NCBI RefSeq assembly: GCF_028274965.1
Contig: NZ_JAQCNO010000018.1
Location: forward strand, 27,178-91,177
Reading direction: 5' to 3'
Source of the DNA: Natronomonas sp.
Lineage (GTDB): Archaea; Halobacteriota; Halobacteria; Halobacteriales; Haloarculaceae
DNA length: 64,000 bases
In this document: positions 7,796-17,600 of the stretch, piece after piece
Layout: the number at the start of each line of letters is the position of its first letter
How positions within the stretch are numbered: the first letter of the stretch is position 1
Notes under the pieces: generated by a model
The model's database searches: none
What the model was told of the DNA's origin: nothing
What the model saw: only the letters and a program-made list of their open reading frames with translations
Program-made: the position numbers and the translations under genes

Positions 7796-8395
7796 CTACG
7801 CCATCCCCCGGACGAACTCGATCTGCTCGGGGCCGTAGTAGAACGTCAACATGAGGTACGCGACGACGCCCAACACGAGGCTGACGAGCCACGCCGAGAC
7901 GGCGATCCGGCCGACCGTCGCGTGAGCCGTCCGTTTCAGCTCGCTCGGCGTCCGGGTCACCCCGAGCGTGATCGCGTACAACACGAACGGCACCGCGAGC
8001 ACCGACAGGAGGATGTGGACCCCGAGCATCCCCAGATAGAGGCTCCGGAGCGGCGCGCCCGCGACGATCTCCTTTCGGCCGCCGCCGCCGGTCTTCAGCA
8101 GGTACATCACGAGAAAGACGAGGATCAACAGAAACGCCGAGATCATCGCCGCCCGGTGTTTCTCGATCTGATCGGTCCGGATGAAGTAGATGCCCGCAAG
8201 CAGCGTTCCGATCGTCGCCGTGTTGACGACCGCGATCGCGTCCGACAGCAGGTCGACGGTCCCCTCCGAGATCTCCGGGTAGATCCCGGTGTCGGCGTAC
8301 AGCGTCCCCACGACGACGACGTACCCGACGACCGTGAGGAGAGCCGCGAGCGCCCGGGGGTGCTCGCGGGCGATCCCCCCGCGTACAGTGGACAT
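7796..8395 (-). CDS. DUF420 membrane protein
   Basis: A 199-residue membrane protein with five helices and conserved His residues in IEKHRAAM and LGVHILLSVLA, typical of the DUF420 family found with oxidase genes. Members are proposed oxidase assembly factors; this is not proven here. Possible starts are ATG at 8395 or 8410 and GTG at 8416. I prefer 8395 because the protein then begins MSTVRGGIAREHPRA just ahead of the first helix. It is immediately followed by the cyclo-ligase-like gene. Confidence 0.85.
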   Translation of the reverse strand: MSTVRGGIAREHPRALAALLTVVGYVVVVGTLYADTGIYPEISEGTVDLLSDAIAVVNTATIGTLLAGIYFIRTDQIEKHRAAMISAFLLILVFLVMYLLKTGGGGRKEIVAGAPLRSLYLGMLGVHILLSVLAVPFVLYAITLGVTRTPSELKRTAHATVGRIAVSAWLVSLVLGVVAYLMLTFYYGPEQIEFVRGMA

Positions 8396-8661
8396 AGCCT
8401 TCGTAGACATCGGCACCCAAAGACGGCTTCGTTTTCCCGCACGGATTGACGGTTCCTCCTCGCCTCCACGTCCGTTTCCGTCTTCGGCTTTGTCCCGTCT
8501 CCGGTCCCGCTCTGCTCTGTTTCGTTTTGCTCCGCCTTCGTCTTTTTTTGCCTTCGTTTCCGCCCTCGCGCTCGGTTCCGGGTTCGCCCCGGTCCGACCC
8601 GCCGCCCTCCCGGTCGTCGCGATGCGGCCGTTTATGTCCGATGGGGCGGAACGGACGCTGC

Positions 8662-9723
8662 GTGCGCGTCCTCAACTACCTCGAGGTCGCCGACCGGCTC
8701 CGTCGGAGCGGGATCCACACGGCCGTCGAGAACCAGCGGAAGGCCCTCGCCGACAGCGAACACCGCCTCGTGACGTCGCCGTGGGCCGGCGGGTCGCCGA
8801 CGGCGGCCGCGGCGAGGTGGGCGCTCGGCGACGACGCCGTCGAGTCCTACGACCTCGCCCACTGCAACCTCGCCGGGCCGGGAACGGTCGCCGTCGCCGA
8901 ACACGCCGAACGGCGGGGGATCCCGCTCGTGGTACACGCCCACGTCACGCGGGAGGACTTCGCCGGCAGTTTCCGGGGATCGACGGCGATCGGCCCCGCC
9001 GTCGAGCGGTACCTGCGGTGGCTCTACTCGCGGGCAGACCTCGTGTTGTGTCCGAGTTCCTACACCGCGTCGGTCCTCGCCGCCTACCCGGTCACCCCGC
9101 CGATCCGTCCCGTGACAAACGGCGTCGACGCCGCCGCCCTCTCCGGGCACCGGGCGCTCCGCGAGCCCTACCGCCGGCGGTTCGACCTCGAGGGGTTCGT
9201 CGTCTTCGCGGTCGGGAACGTGTTCGCGCGCAAGGGCGTCCGGACGTTCTGTGCGCTCGCCGAGCGGACCGACTACGAGTTCGCCTGGTTCGGCCCCTAC
9301 GACACCGGCCCCCACGCCGACCCGACGGTCCGACGCCTCGTCCGGTCGCCCCCGGAGAACGTCACGTTCACCGGCTGGATCGAGGACATCCGGGGCGCCT
9401 ACGGCGCGGGCGACGTCTGTCTGTTCCCGACGAACGTCGAAAACCAGGGGATCGCGGTGCTGGAGGCGATGGCCTGCGGCGCGGCGGTCGTCCTCCGGGA
9501 CATCCCCGTCTTCGAGGAGTTCTACACCGACGGCGAGGACTGCCTGAAATGCGAGACGATCGAGGAGTTCGAGTCGGCGCTCGAGCGCCTCGCCGGGGCG
9601 CCGGGCCTCCGGCGACGCCTCGGCGAGAACGCGGTGGCGACGGCCGGCCGCCACGACCTCGATCGGGTGCGCGAGGAGCTGTGTTCGGCCTACGACGCCG
9701 TCCGCGCCGACGCGACCGCCTGA
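8662..9723 (+). CDS. Glycosyltransferase family 4 (GT-B)
   Basis: A 353-residue GT-B glycosyltransferase that transfers a sugar from a nucleotide donor. The N-terminal Rossmann half begins VRVLNYLEVADRLRRSGIHTA. The C-terminal half carries the donor site FPTNVENQGIAVLEAMACG, which holds the E-x7-E motif, about residues 265-283. I chose the GTG at 8662 because relatives begin with a similar MRVLNYLE, and a TATA-like TTTATG around 8630 is suitably spaced. The ATG at 8641 would add seven residues. The acceptor is unknown; S-layer or archaellin glycosylation and glycolipids are the usual roles in haloarchaea. It ends 7 bp from the convergent ribL. Confidence 0.88.
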   Translation: MRVLNYLEVADRLRRSGIHTAVENQRKALADSEHRLVTSPWAGGSPTAAAARWALGDDAVESYDLAHCNLAGPGTVAVAEHAERRGIPLVVHAHVTREDFAGSFRGSTAIGPAVERYLRWLYSRADLVLCPSSYTASVLAAYPVTPPIRPVTNGVDAAALSGHRALREPYRRRFDLEGFVVFAVGNVFARKGVRTFCALAERTDYEFAWFGPYDTGPHADPTVRRLVRSPPENVTFTGWIEDIRGAYGAGDVCLFPTNVENQGIAVLEAMACGAAVVLRDIPVFEEFYTDGEDCLKCETIEEFESALERLAGAPGLRRRLGENAVATAGRHDLDRVREELCSAYDAVRADATA

Positions 9724-9730
9724 CCCGGGC

Positions 9731-10159
9731 TCAACAGCGCCGCTCGCAGATCCGATCGACGATGCGACCCGTCGAGAGGACCTCCTCCCCCTCGCCCGGT
9801 TCGCGGGCGTCGGCGCGGGCGACCTCGCAGTCGATGCCCTCGGCTGCCAGCCGCTCGGCGACCCGCGCCTCGTCGTGGTGTTGGTCGTGTCCGAGGACGA
9901 TCACGTCGGGGTCGATCTCCCTGATCGGCACGAAGAAGTCCTCGGTGTCCCCGAGGCGCGCGACATCGACCGGATCGAGCGCGGCGACCATCTCCCGCCG
10001 CTGGCGGTCGGGGACCACCGGGGGCGCCTTGTGCGTGACGTTCTCGCTGCGCGCGACGATGACGAAGAGCCGATCGCCCATCGCCTTCGCCTCCAGCAGG
10101 TACGCCAGGTGCCCGGGGTGGAGGAGGTCGAAGGTCCCCTGTGCGACGACCCGTTTCAT
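9731..10159 (-). CDS. ribL: Archaeal FAD synthase (FMN adenylyltransferase)
   Basis: A 142-residue nucleotidyltransferase that makes FAD from FMN and ATP (or CTP). The HxGH motif lies in [20 protein letters not shown] at residues 5-24. A second conserved site is [19 protein letters not shown]. The size and Cys-rich C-terminal ICERRC agree with archaeal RibL, which is unrelated to bacterial RibF. The ATG overlaps the stop of the upstream JAMM gene by 4 nt, so the two are translationally coupled. Confidence 0.92.
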   Translation of the reverse strand: MKRVVAQGTFDLLHPGHLAYLLEAKAMGDRLFVIVARSENVTHKAPPVVPDRQRREMVAALDPVDVARLGDTEDFFVPIREIDPDVIVLGHDQHHDEARVAERLAAEGIDCEVARADAREPGEGEEVLSTGRIVDRICERRC

Positions 10160-10662
10160 CGTAGCTCGCCGTCGATGTCGGCCTGCGTGAAATCGAAGAA
10201 CTGCTCGTCGGGCACCTCGACGTCCAAGACGTCGAGATCGATCGGGCGTCCCTCCCGGTCGAACGCCTGCCAGTCGGCGCGGCCGTAGGGCGCACCGACG
10301 ATGATGTGGACCTGCCCCCGGCCGAACGTCGCCAGATCGGCGTCGCTCGGCCGGAGTACGCCGTTCGGATGGGAGTGGACCGACCCGACGCCGCTGAGAT
10401 CGTTCGGCATGTACGTCGGCTTGAACTCCGCGCTCGTCGGGCTCGTCTTCGTCCCCGGCGCGAGCAACACGTCGGTGATGACGGTGCCGTCGCGGTCGAG
10501 CCCGAGCGTCCGCGCGTCCTGCCCGCGGAGTTGCCCCATGTACTCGTTGGGGTGGGCGTCCTCGGAGGCCCCGAGCGCGAGTCGGATCGCGTCGTCGGCG
10601 ATCCCGATGACGGCGCTCGAACGGAAGAGGTTGGGTTTCAGAAACGACCCGAGCAGTCCCAT
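10156..10662 (-). CDS. JAMM/MPN+ domain metalloprotease (Mov34/MPN/PAD-1 family)
   Basis: A 168-residue protein with an intact JAMM zinc site. The Glu is in HPNEYMGQL (about residue 45), and [14 protein letters not shown] fits H-x-H-x7-S-x2-D exactly. In haloarchaea related JAMM proteins remove ubiquitin-like SAMP tags or process small modifiers. This protein is longer than the characterised desampylase, so the substrate is open. The ATG at 10662 ([13 protein letters not shown]) is preferred over a TTG at 10686. Its stop overlaps the ribL ATG. Confidence 0.85.
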   Translation of the reverse strand: MGLLGSFLKPNLFRSSAVIGIADDAIRLALGASEDAHPNEYMGQLRGQDARTLGLDRDGTVITDVLLAPGTKTSPTSAEFKPTYMPNDLSGVGSVHSHPNGVLRPSDADLATFGRGQVHIIVGAPYGRADWQAFDREGRPIDLDVLDVEVPDEQFFDFTQADIDGELR

Positions 10663-10738
10663 ACCGGAGTTGGGGCCGCCCGACAACTAAGCGTTCCGGG
10701 TCCCTCGGGCGAACGCGCCCCCGCCCCCGCCCCCGGGC

Positions 10739-13700
10739 TCAGTCGTCCGAGGCGGCCTGTCCGGTGTGGTCGCCGCCGGCGGCGGGCCCGACGGCGCTCG
10801 GCAGGTCCGTCCGGACGTCGGCCTCCTCGCGGTCGGCGATGACGTCCGCGTAGGCGTCGGGCATCACCTTGACGAACTTCCCGAGTTCGGTCTCCCAGTT
10901 CTCGAGGACGAACGCGCCGCGGTCGGAGTCGGTGGCGGCGACGTGGTTTTCGATCAGCCGGCGGAGCATCTTCCGGTCTCTGGCGTCGAGGTCGTCGGTC
11001 GTCGAGACCATCCCGTAGTTGACCTTCTCCTCGAAGTCGCCGTCCCGGTCAAGGACGTAGGCGACGCCGCCGGACATCCCCGCGGCGAAGTTCTTGCCCG
11101 TCGACCCGAGGCAGGCGACGACGCCGCCGGTCATGTACTCACAGCCGTGGTCGCCGACCGACTCGACGACGGCCTTGACCCCCGAGTTCCGGACGGCGAA
11201 GCGCTCGCCCGCCATCCCGTTGATGTACGCCTCGCCCTGGGTCGCACCGTAGAGGGCAACGTTGCCGATGAGGATGTTCTCCTCGGGCTCGTATGGGGCG
11301 TCGTTGGGCGTGTTGAGGATCAGCTTCCCGCCCGAGAGGCCCTTCCCGACGTAGTCGTTGGCCGTGCCGGTGAGCTGCATCGTCACGCCGTCCTGGAGGA
11401 ACGCGCCGAAGCTCTGGCCGGCGGTGCCGCCGAAGTCGATCCGCACCGTGTCCTCGGGGAGCCCGTCGGTCCCGTGTCGCTCGGAGATCCGGTTCGACAG
11501 CGTCGCGCCGACCGCGCGGTTGACGTTCGAGATCTCGCGGTCGATGTGGACCGGTTCGCCGGTCTTGATCGCGTCGGAGGCGGCCTCGATGAGGTCCCAA
11601 TCGAGGGCTCCGTCGAGCTCGTGGGTCTGCGCTTCGGTCTTGTAGCGGTCCTCGCCGGCCGGCTGTGCGAGCACCGCCGAGAGGTCGAGCTTCTTGGCCT
11701 TCTCCTGTTCGACGTCGCTGCGCTGTTCGAGGACGTCGACGCGGCCGATCATCTCCTCGACGGTCTCGAAGCCGAGTTCGGCCATGATCTCCCGGAGCTC
11801 CTGGGCCATGAACGTCATGTAGTTGATGACGTGCTGGGGCTCGCCGGGGAACCGACTCCGGAGCTCCTCGTCCTGCGTGGCGACGCCGACCGGGCAGGTG
11901 TTCTCGTGGCACTGTCTGGCCATCACGCAGCCCGAGGTAACGAGCGAAGCGGTCCCGAAGACGTACTCCTCTGCGCCCAACAGCGCGCCGACGGCGACGT
12001 CGTACCCGGTTTTCATGCCGCCGTCGACGGAGACCCTGATCCGCGAGCGGAGGTCCGTCGAGCGGAGCATCTGGTTCGCCTCCGCCAGCCCGAGCTCCCA
12101 CGGTAGCCCGGCGTTCTTGATCGACGTCTTCGGCGACGCCCCGGTCCCCCCGGAGTGTCCGGAGATGTGCACGACGTCGGCGTTGGCCTTGGCGACGCCG
12201 GCGGCGATGGTGCCGATCCCCGCTTCCGAGACGAGCTTGACGTTTATGTCCGCGTCGGGGTTCGCGGCCTTCAGATCGTGGATGAGCTGTTTGAGGTCCT
12301 CGATCGAGTAGATGTCGTGCAGCGGCGGCGGCGAGATGAGCCCGACGCCGGGCGTCGAGTACCGGACGTGGGCGATCATCTCGTTGACCTTCTTGCCGGG
12401 TAGGTGACCGCCCTCGCCGGGCTTCGAGCCCTGTGCCATCTTGATCTGTATCTCCTCGGCGTTCGCCAGGTACGTCGACGTGACGCCGAAGCGCCCGGAG
12501 GCGACCTGTTTGATGTTGCACTCCTTTTCGGTCCCGAACCGCTCGGGCGGTTCCCCGCCCTCGCCGGTCCCGGAACTCCCGCCGAGGCGGTTCATCGCGA
12601 TCGCGTTGTTCTCGTGGGCCTCCGGCGACAGCGACCCGAGGCTCATCGACGCCGTCGAGAACCGCTCGACGATCGACTCGACCGGCTCGACCGACTCGAC
12701 GTCGATCGACTCCCTTTCCTCGGCGTCGAACTCCAAGAGCCCCCGGAGCGTCTGGAGCGTCTCCGTCTGGTCGTTCATCTGTTCGGCGAAGTCCCGGTAC
12801 TGCTCGTAGTCGCCCTGTCGGACCGCCTTCTGGAGCGTCCCGACGGACTCGGGGTTCCACTCGTGGAACATCCCCGACGAGCGGTGTTCGTACTCGCCCT
12901 GCCGCTCGAGGTCGGGGTCGTCGCCGAAGGCGACCGCGTAGCGCTTCCGGAGGTCCGACTCGATGTCGTCGATGTCGGCGCCCTCGGTCCGGGCGGTCGT
13001 CCCCTCGAAGTACTCGGCGACGAAATCGGAGTCCAGCCCGACCGCCTCGAAGATCTGCGCCCCCTGGTAGGACTCGACCGTCGAGATCCCCATCTTGGCC
13101 ATCGTCTTCAGGAGGCCGTCCTCGACGGCATCGATGTACGCCTCGACGGCCGCCTCCTCGTCGGCCCCGTCGGGCCCGGCGACGATGTCCGAGATCGACC
13201 GGTAGGCGAGATACGGGTTCACCGCGCCCGCCCCGTAGCCGATACACGTCGCCACGTGATGGACCGCCCGGGGGTCGCCCGACTCGAGAACGAGCCCTAC
13301 GCGGTTTCTGAGCCCGTTTCTGACGAGGTGGTGATGGACGCCGCCGGTCGCGAGCAGCCCCGGGATCGGGATCGCCTCCGCGCCCGCGCCCCGATCGGAC
13401 AACACGAGGATGTCGTGCTCTTGGGCCGCGATGGTCGCCTCGCGGCGGACGTCCCTGATCGCGGTCTCGAGGTCGGTGTCGGGGTCGAAGGTGATGTCGA
13501 CGACCGCCGTCGAGATCTCGCCGTCGAGGTCCCGTATCTCCGCCGTCTCCGCGTCCGTGAGGACCGGCGAACCGACGACGAGTTGGTTCGCGTGCGCCGG
13601 CGTCTCCCCGAGCAGGTTCCGCTGGTGGCCGAGCCGCGACTCGAGCGAGGTGACGAGCTCCTCGCGGATGTAATCGAGCGGCGGGTTCGTCACCTGCGCG

Positions 13701-15265
13701 AACAGCTGCTTGAAGTAGGTGAAAAGCGGCCGGTTGAACTGCGAGAGGACGCTCAGCGGCGTGTCGTCGCCCATCGACCCGACCGGGTCCTTGCCCTCCT
13801 TGGCCATCGGCTCGATGAGGTGGTCCAACTCGTCGTGCGTGTAGCCGTACAGCGCCTGCCGCGAGCGCAGCGAGCCGACGTCGCCCCGCGGGCTCGGGTC
13901 GTCCGGACCGCCGAGATCCGCCATCGTCGTCTGGTGGGTCTCGACCCACTCGCCGTACTTCTCGTCGACGAGGTCGTCGAATATCTCCTCGTCAGGGACG
14001 ATGCGACCCTCCGCGGGGTCGGCGACGAACAGCTGCCCCGGCTGCAGGCGGTCGCGGCGCTCGATCTCGCCGAAGTCGTGCTCCAACGCCCCGGCCTCGC
14101 TCGCCATCACGAGTTCGTTGTCGGCCGTCACGTCGTACCGACACGGCCGGAGCCCGTTTCTGTCGAGGACGGCGCCGACGCGGTCGCCGTCGGTCGCGGC
14201 GACGAGGGCCGGCCCGTCCCAGGGCTCGACGAGCGAGGCGTGGTAGTCGTACCACTCGCGTCGCTCCTCGGAGACGCGGTTGGCCTCGCCGCGCCAGGCC
14301 TCGGGGATCAGCATTCGGAGCGCGTGCGGCATCTCCCGGTCGCCGTGCATGAGCAACTCGAGGGCGTTGTCGACGGAGGCGGTGTCGGACTGCTCGGGGT
14401 CGTTGATGACCGGAAAGAGCGTCCCGATGTCCTCGCCGAAGGCGGGGTGCTCGAGGTCGTTCTCCCTGGCCCGCATCCAGTTGATGTTGCCCTGTATCGT
14501 GTTGAACTCGCCGTTGTGGATGATGTTCCGGTAGGGGTGTGCCAGGTGCCACGCGCCGAGGGTGTTCGTCGAAAAGCGGGCGTGGACCATCGCGAAGGTC
14601 GATCGGACCCGCTCGTCGCGCAACTCGGGGTAGTACGACGACAGCTGCTCAGCCGTCAACAGCCCCTTGTACACGACGGTGTCCCGGTCGAGCGAGCAGA
14701 TGTAAAACCGGGCGTGGTCGTCCGGCTTGCGCGCCTCGACGGTGTTTTCGAGGTCGCGCCGCGCCAGATAGAGGGCGCGATCGAACGCCTCGCCCTCGAG
14801 CTCCGAGCGGACGAAACACTGGACGACGTTCGGCTCCGACTCGACGGCGGTCCGCCCGAGCGTCCCGTTGTCGGTCGGCACCGCCCGCCAGGCGAAGACG
14901 TCGAGCCCGTGGCCTTCGAGCACGTTCTCGGTGATGTCCTGGAGGTGCGCCGTCGAGTGCTCGTTTTGCGGCATGAAAAACGAGCCGACGGCGTACTCGC
15001 CGGCCCCGGGGAGGCCGTCGATCTCGTCGTCGAAAAAGTCGTGCGGCGTCTGCACCAGGATCCCGGCCCCGTCCCCGGTGTTCTCGTCGGCCCCCGTCGT
15101 GCCGCGGTGTTCGAGGTTCTCGAGGAGTTCGATACCGTCCGAGACGATCCCGTGGGACCGCCCGCCGTCGAGGTCCATGACGACGCCGACACCGCAGTTC
15201 GCGCGGTAGTCGGTCGGATCCGCGAGCCCATCGGTGCTCGCGGTGTGAGTGGTTCGCTCGGTCAT
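10739..15265 (-). CDS. gltB: Glutamate synthase, large (alpha) subunit
   Basis: A 1508-residue enzyme making glutamate from glutamine and 2-oxoglutarate. Residues 1-23 are a propeptide: Cys24 in ANCGVGVV is the Ntn amidotransferase nucleophile exposed after processing. The glutaminase domain runs to about 430, then come the central domain and the FMN-binding synthase domain (about 830-1200). The 3Fe-4S cysteines lie in CVMARQCHENTCPVG (C-x5-C-x4-C, about 1115). The C-terminal GXGXG beta-helix domain completes the usual order. The ATG at 15265 is chosen over an upstream extension because it gives the normal short propeptide. No small subunit is adjacent, so a ferredoxin donor is likely. It would assimilate ammonia with glutamine synthetase. 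Confidence 0.97.
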   Translation of the reverse strand: MTERTTHTASTDGLADPTDYRANCGVGVVMDLDGGRSHGIVSDGIELLENLEHRGTTGADENTGDGAGILVQTPHDFFDDEIDGLPGAGEYAVGSFFMPQNEHSTAHLQDITENVLEGHGLDVFAWRAVPTDNGTLGRTAVESEPNVVQCFVRSELEGEAFDRALYLARRDLENTVEARKPDDHARFYICSLDRDTVVYKGLLTAEQLSSYYPELRDERVRSTFAMVHARFSTNTLGAWHLAHPYRNIIHNGEFNTIQGNINWMRARENDLEHPAFGEDIGTLFPVINDPEQSDTASVDNALELLMHGDREMPHALRMLIPEAWRGEANRVSEERREWYDYHASLVEPWDGPALVAATDGDRVGAVLDRNGLRPCRYDVTADNELVMASEAGALEHDFGEIERRDRLQPGQLFVADPAEGRIVPDEEIFDDLVDEKYGEWVETHQTTMADLGGPDDPSPRGDVGSLRSRQALYGYTHDELDHLIEPMAKEGKDPVGSMGDDTPLSVLSQFNRPLFTYFKQLFAQVTNPPLDYIREELVTSLESRLGHQRNLLGETPAHANQLVVGSPVLTDAETAEIRDLDGEISTAVVDITFDPDTDLETAIRDVRREATIAAQEHDILVLSDRGAGAEAIPIPGLLATGGVHHHLVRNGLRNRVGLVLESGDPRAVHHVATCIGYGAGAVNPYLAYRSISDIVAGPDGADEEAAVEAYIDAVEDGLLKTMAKMGISTVESYQGAQIFEAVGLDSDFVAEYFEGTTARTEGADIDDIESDLRKRYAVAFGDDPDLERQGEYEHRSSGMFHEWNPESVGTLQKAVRQGDYEQYRDFAEQMNDQTETLQTLRGLLEFDAEERESIDVESVEPVESIVERFSTASMSLGSLSPEAHENNAIAMNRLGGSSGTGEGGEPPERFGTEKECNIKQVASGRFGVTSTYLANAEEIQIKMAQGSKPGEGGHLPGKKVNEMIAHVRYSTPGVGLISPPPLHDIYSIEDLKQLIHDLKAANPDADINVKLVSEAGIGTIAAGVAKANADVVHISGHSGGTGASPKTSIKNAGLPWELGLAEANQMLRSTDLRSRIRVSVDGGMKTGYDVAVGALLGAEEYVFGTASLVTSGCVMARQCHENTCPVGVATQDEELRSRFPGEPQHVINYMTFMAQELREIMAELGFETVEEMIGRVDVLEQRSDVEQEKAKKLDLSAVLAQPAGEDRYKTEAQTHELDGALDWDLIEAASDAIKTGEPVHIDREISNVNRAVGATLSNRISERHGTDGLPEDTVRIDFGGTAGQSFGAFLQDGVTMQLTGTANDYVGKGLSGGKLILNTPNDAPYEPEENILIGNVALYGATQGEAYINGMAGERFAVRNSGVKAVVESVGDHGCEYMTGGVVACLGSTGKNFAAGMSGGVAYVLDRDGDFEEKVNYGMVSTTDDLDARDRKMLRRLIENHVAATDSDRGAFVLENWETELGKFVKVMPDAYADVIADREEADVRTDLPSAVGPAAGGDHTGQAASDD

Positions 15266-15305
15266 GCCGAGTTGTAAGTGACTGCGTCTCAAGAGGCTTC
15301 CCCTC

Positions 15306-15347
15306 AAAGTATAATGCCAGCTTAACCCCATCCAAGGACATATAATG
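15306..15347 (-). promoter_or_regulatory. Two stacked TATA-like elements upstream of gltB
   Basis: The minus strand reads ATTATACTTT at 15306-15315 and CATTATATGT at 15338-15347. They lie 41-50 and 73-82 bp upstream of the gltB ATG, in an AT-rich patch of a GC-rich genome. The nearer one would give a leader of about 20 nt and the farther one about 50 nt, so gltB may have two starts. Confidence 0.5.
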
Positions 15348-15414
15348 TAATTGATCCTCCCGGGGACCCCCGCCGAACCCGGCAGATTCAACTTACCGCG
15401 GTCGAACTCCCGGT

Positions 15415-15921
15415 ATGTACACGGTCGTCGGCTGTCGGAACTGTCGGTCGCTTTGGACCGTCGAGGGGCGGCCGGAGACGACCCGGTGTCCGCGCTGTCG
15501 CTCGCGGTACCGCTTCGAGAAGCTCCGCGGCTTCGCCGAGACCGAAACCACCGAGGCGGCCGCCCGCGTCCGGAGCGCGATGCTCGCCGAGCGCGCCGAC
15601 GACGGCGAGTTCGTCGACCCCCGAGAGATCGACATCGACGACGTGGGGATGGACGAGGTGGCGTTTCTGACCGCCTCGGGCGTCGACGCCGAGGCGGTCG
15701 CGGCCGCCGAAGCGCGCGCCGACGGCGAATCGGCCCGCTCCCGGAGCCGAAAGCGGGTCGTCCTCGACGGGCTGTCCGAACTCGAGGAGCCGACCGCGGC
15801 GGAGCTCACGGCGTACGCGACCGCGGCGGGCGTCCCCGAGGAGTACGTCGAACGCGCCATCGGGAAACTCCGGGAGACGGGCGAGATCACGCGGACCGAG
15901 GAGGGCTACCGGAAGCTGTGA
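15415..15921 (+). CDS. Zinc-ribbon protein (DUF5817-like)
   Basis: A 168-residue haloarchaeal protein. The N-terminal 40 residues form a zinc ribbon with CRNC (residues 7-10) and CPRC (about 26-29). The middle is charged and acidic. The C-terminal third looks like a small winged-helix (EEPTAAELTAYATAAGVPEEY then ERAIGKLRETGEITR). It therefore could bind nucleic acid, though no function is established. It is divergent from gltB, and TTCAACTTA near 15387-15395 is a plausible TATA element about 26 bp upstream. Confidence 0.82.
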   Translation: MYTVVGCRNCRSLWTVEGRPETTRCPRCRSRYRFEKLRGFAETETTEAAARVRSAMLAERADDGEFVDPREIDIDDVGMDEVAFLTASGVDAEAVAAAEARADGESARSRSRKRVVLDGLSELEEPTAAELTAYATAAGVPEEYVERAIGKLRETGEITRTEEGYRKL

Positions 15922-16009
15922 CCGGACGATCCGCCGGCGGACGGACCGCCGCCGATACCGCGACCGCCGACGCCGGAACCCCTCCCGCCGACAGCGGGCG
16001 TGATCGCGC

Positions 16010-16429
16010 GTGACCGACGGCGACGAGTACCGGTTCGACCCCGAGGACTTCGACGAGAACGGGGAGATGGCCGAGCGCGCCCCCGAGACCAACCCCGCGC
16101 CGCTCGTCATCGTCGGCTCCCTCGCGGCCGGGATCGGCCTGTTCGTCATGAACGCCTTCGTCGAACCGGTCGACGTCCTCGGGACGGAGCTCCGACTCCG
16201 GACCCTCTCGGCGTTCGTGTTCGCGATCGGCCTGTTGAGCGGCGGCGGCATCTACGTGCGACGGGGCAAGCGGCTCCTCGGCACCGTCCACGCCGTCGCC
16301 GCGCTCGGGTGGGCGCTGCTCGCGGTGGGCGCGGTCGTCCCCGTTGAGGGCCTGTTTGCGGCCGGGGCTGCGCTGCTCGTCGTCGGGGCGGTGGCGCTTG
16401 TCGCGCTGACGGTGCGGTCGGTCTCCTGA
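16010..16429 (+). CDS. Four-helix membrane protein (DUF7322-like)
   Basis: A 139-residue protein with an acidic cytoplasmic N-terminus (MTDGDEYRFDPEDFDEN) and four hydrophobic segments from about residue 30 to the end. It begins with GTG at 16010, 88 bp after the zinc-ribbon gene. It resembles small haloarchaeal membrane proteins of unknown role; I cannot assign a function. Confidence 0.75.
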   Translation: MTDGDEYRFDPEDFDENGEMAERAPETNPAPLVIVGSLAAGIGLFVMNAFVEPVDVLGTELRLRTLSAFVFAIGLLSGGGIYVRRGKRLLGTVHAVAALGWALLAVGAVVPVEGLFAAGAALLVVGAVALVALTVRSVS

Positions 16430-16515
16430 GGGCTCCGCTTTCGCGGGTCCCAAGAACTCGGGGCAGGCGGCGCGGCTGTCCGACGATCGCCGGTCGCCGG
16501 TCACCGGTCGCCGCA

Positions 16516-17505
16516 TCAGCCCCCGCCGTCCCGTCGCCGCGGCCCCTCCTCGCGCCCCGCTGGGGGCTTGTCGGCCGGGACGTACGTCCGCCCGACTCGG
16601 CTCCCGCCGATCAGCTCCCGGACCGACAACTGCCGTTCGACGCCGTCCTCGCGGGCCGCCTCTAACCGCCGTTCGGTCGTCTGGAAGTAGTTGACGACGG
16701 TCACGAGGAGTATCCCGCCGATCGTGTTGCCGAGAAAGACCGGCAGGACGAACCCGACCATCCCGGGCAGCAGCGCGGCCTCGCCGAGGAAGACGAGGTA
16801 CATCAACTCGGTGAAGGAGACGACGACGTGAAACAGGTCGGCGAGCGGGATCATGAGAAAGGCGACGTACACGAGAAAGAACCGCGAGGTCGTGTCGCGG
16901 GCGGCGAAATCGAGCCAGACGACGCCGGCGACGATCAGCCCGGCGAAGCCGGCCTTGAAAAAGAGGTCCCAGAACCCGGCTTCGACCCCGTGGCGGGAGA
17001 TCTCGACCGCGACGGCGGCCGTGCTCGGCGGGAACACGCCGGTGTACGCGAGCACGGCGGCACCGAGCAGTCCGCCGGTGAAGTTCCCCACGGCGACGAC
17101 GACCCACGTGCGCAACAGCGCCGGGATGCTCGCCAACCGCTCGAGGACGAGCGCGACCGGCGGCAGCGTGTTCTCCGTGTACAGTTGGTATCCGCCGAGG
17201 ATGATGTAGATGAACCCGATCGGGTACAGCAGCGAGGCGACGACCGCGCTGTCGGATTTGGCGCTCATCGACGCGTAGATCAGAAACGTCAGCGTGATCG
17301 CAAACCCGCCGGCCAGCGCGCTGAAAAACAGCTCCCGGGTGCCGGTGTCGATCTCCTCGTCGGCCGCCGCGATGATGCGCTGAAACACCTCGTCGGTCTC
17401 GAAGCGGTCGCGGACGACCGCGCCGACCGCCGGCGCGCCGCTCCGGGACCGCTCGACCGCCTCTCGGACCGATTCGTCCGTCGGTTGTTCGTGCTCGTCG
17501 GCCAT
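16516..17505 (-). CDS. Formate/nitrite transporter (FNT) family channel
   Basis: A 329-residue membrane protein of the FNT fold, which forms pentameric channels for formate, nitrite or hydrosulfide. A long charged N-terminal region (about 1-65) precedes six helices. Characteristic segments are GFIYIILGGYQLYTENTL, AVGNFTGGLLGAAVLAYTG and LPVFLGNTIGGILLVTVVNYFQ. The C-terminal 50 residues are basic and Gly/Arg-rich. It points away from the neighbouring usp gene. The substrate cannot be told; no nitrite reductase or formate dehydrogenase is adjacent. Confidence 0.88.
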   Translation of the reverse strand: MADEHEQPTDESVREAVERSRSGAPAVGAVVRDRFETDEVFQRIIAAADEEIDTGTRELFFSALAGGFAITLTFLIYASMSAKSDSAVVASLLYPIGFIYIILGGYQLYTENTLPPVALVLERLASIPALLRTWVVVAVGNFTGGLLGAAVLAYTGVFPPSTAAVAVEISRHGVEAGFWDLFFKAGFAGLIVAGVVWLDFAARDTTSRFFLVYVAFLMIPLADLFHVVVSFTELMYLVFLGEAALLPGMVGFVLPVFLGNTIGGILLVTVVNYFQTTERRLEAAREDGVERQLSVRELIGGSRVGRTYVPADKPPAGREEGPRRRDGGG

Positions 17506-17600
17506 CCGGTCGTGCCCCGTTTCGACGCCCTGATAAAAAACACCACCCGTTTCGCCCCGGAACCGGTCGGTATTTTACGCGGCGACGTTCGGTAGCCGGT

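Noticed and set aside
12404..15277. A 957-codon open frame on the plus strand opposite gltB
   Set aside because: It lies wholly antisense to glutamate synthase, is made of Arg/Val/Asp-rich non-domain sequence and reflects the high-GC codon bias that keeps the complementary frame open.
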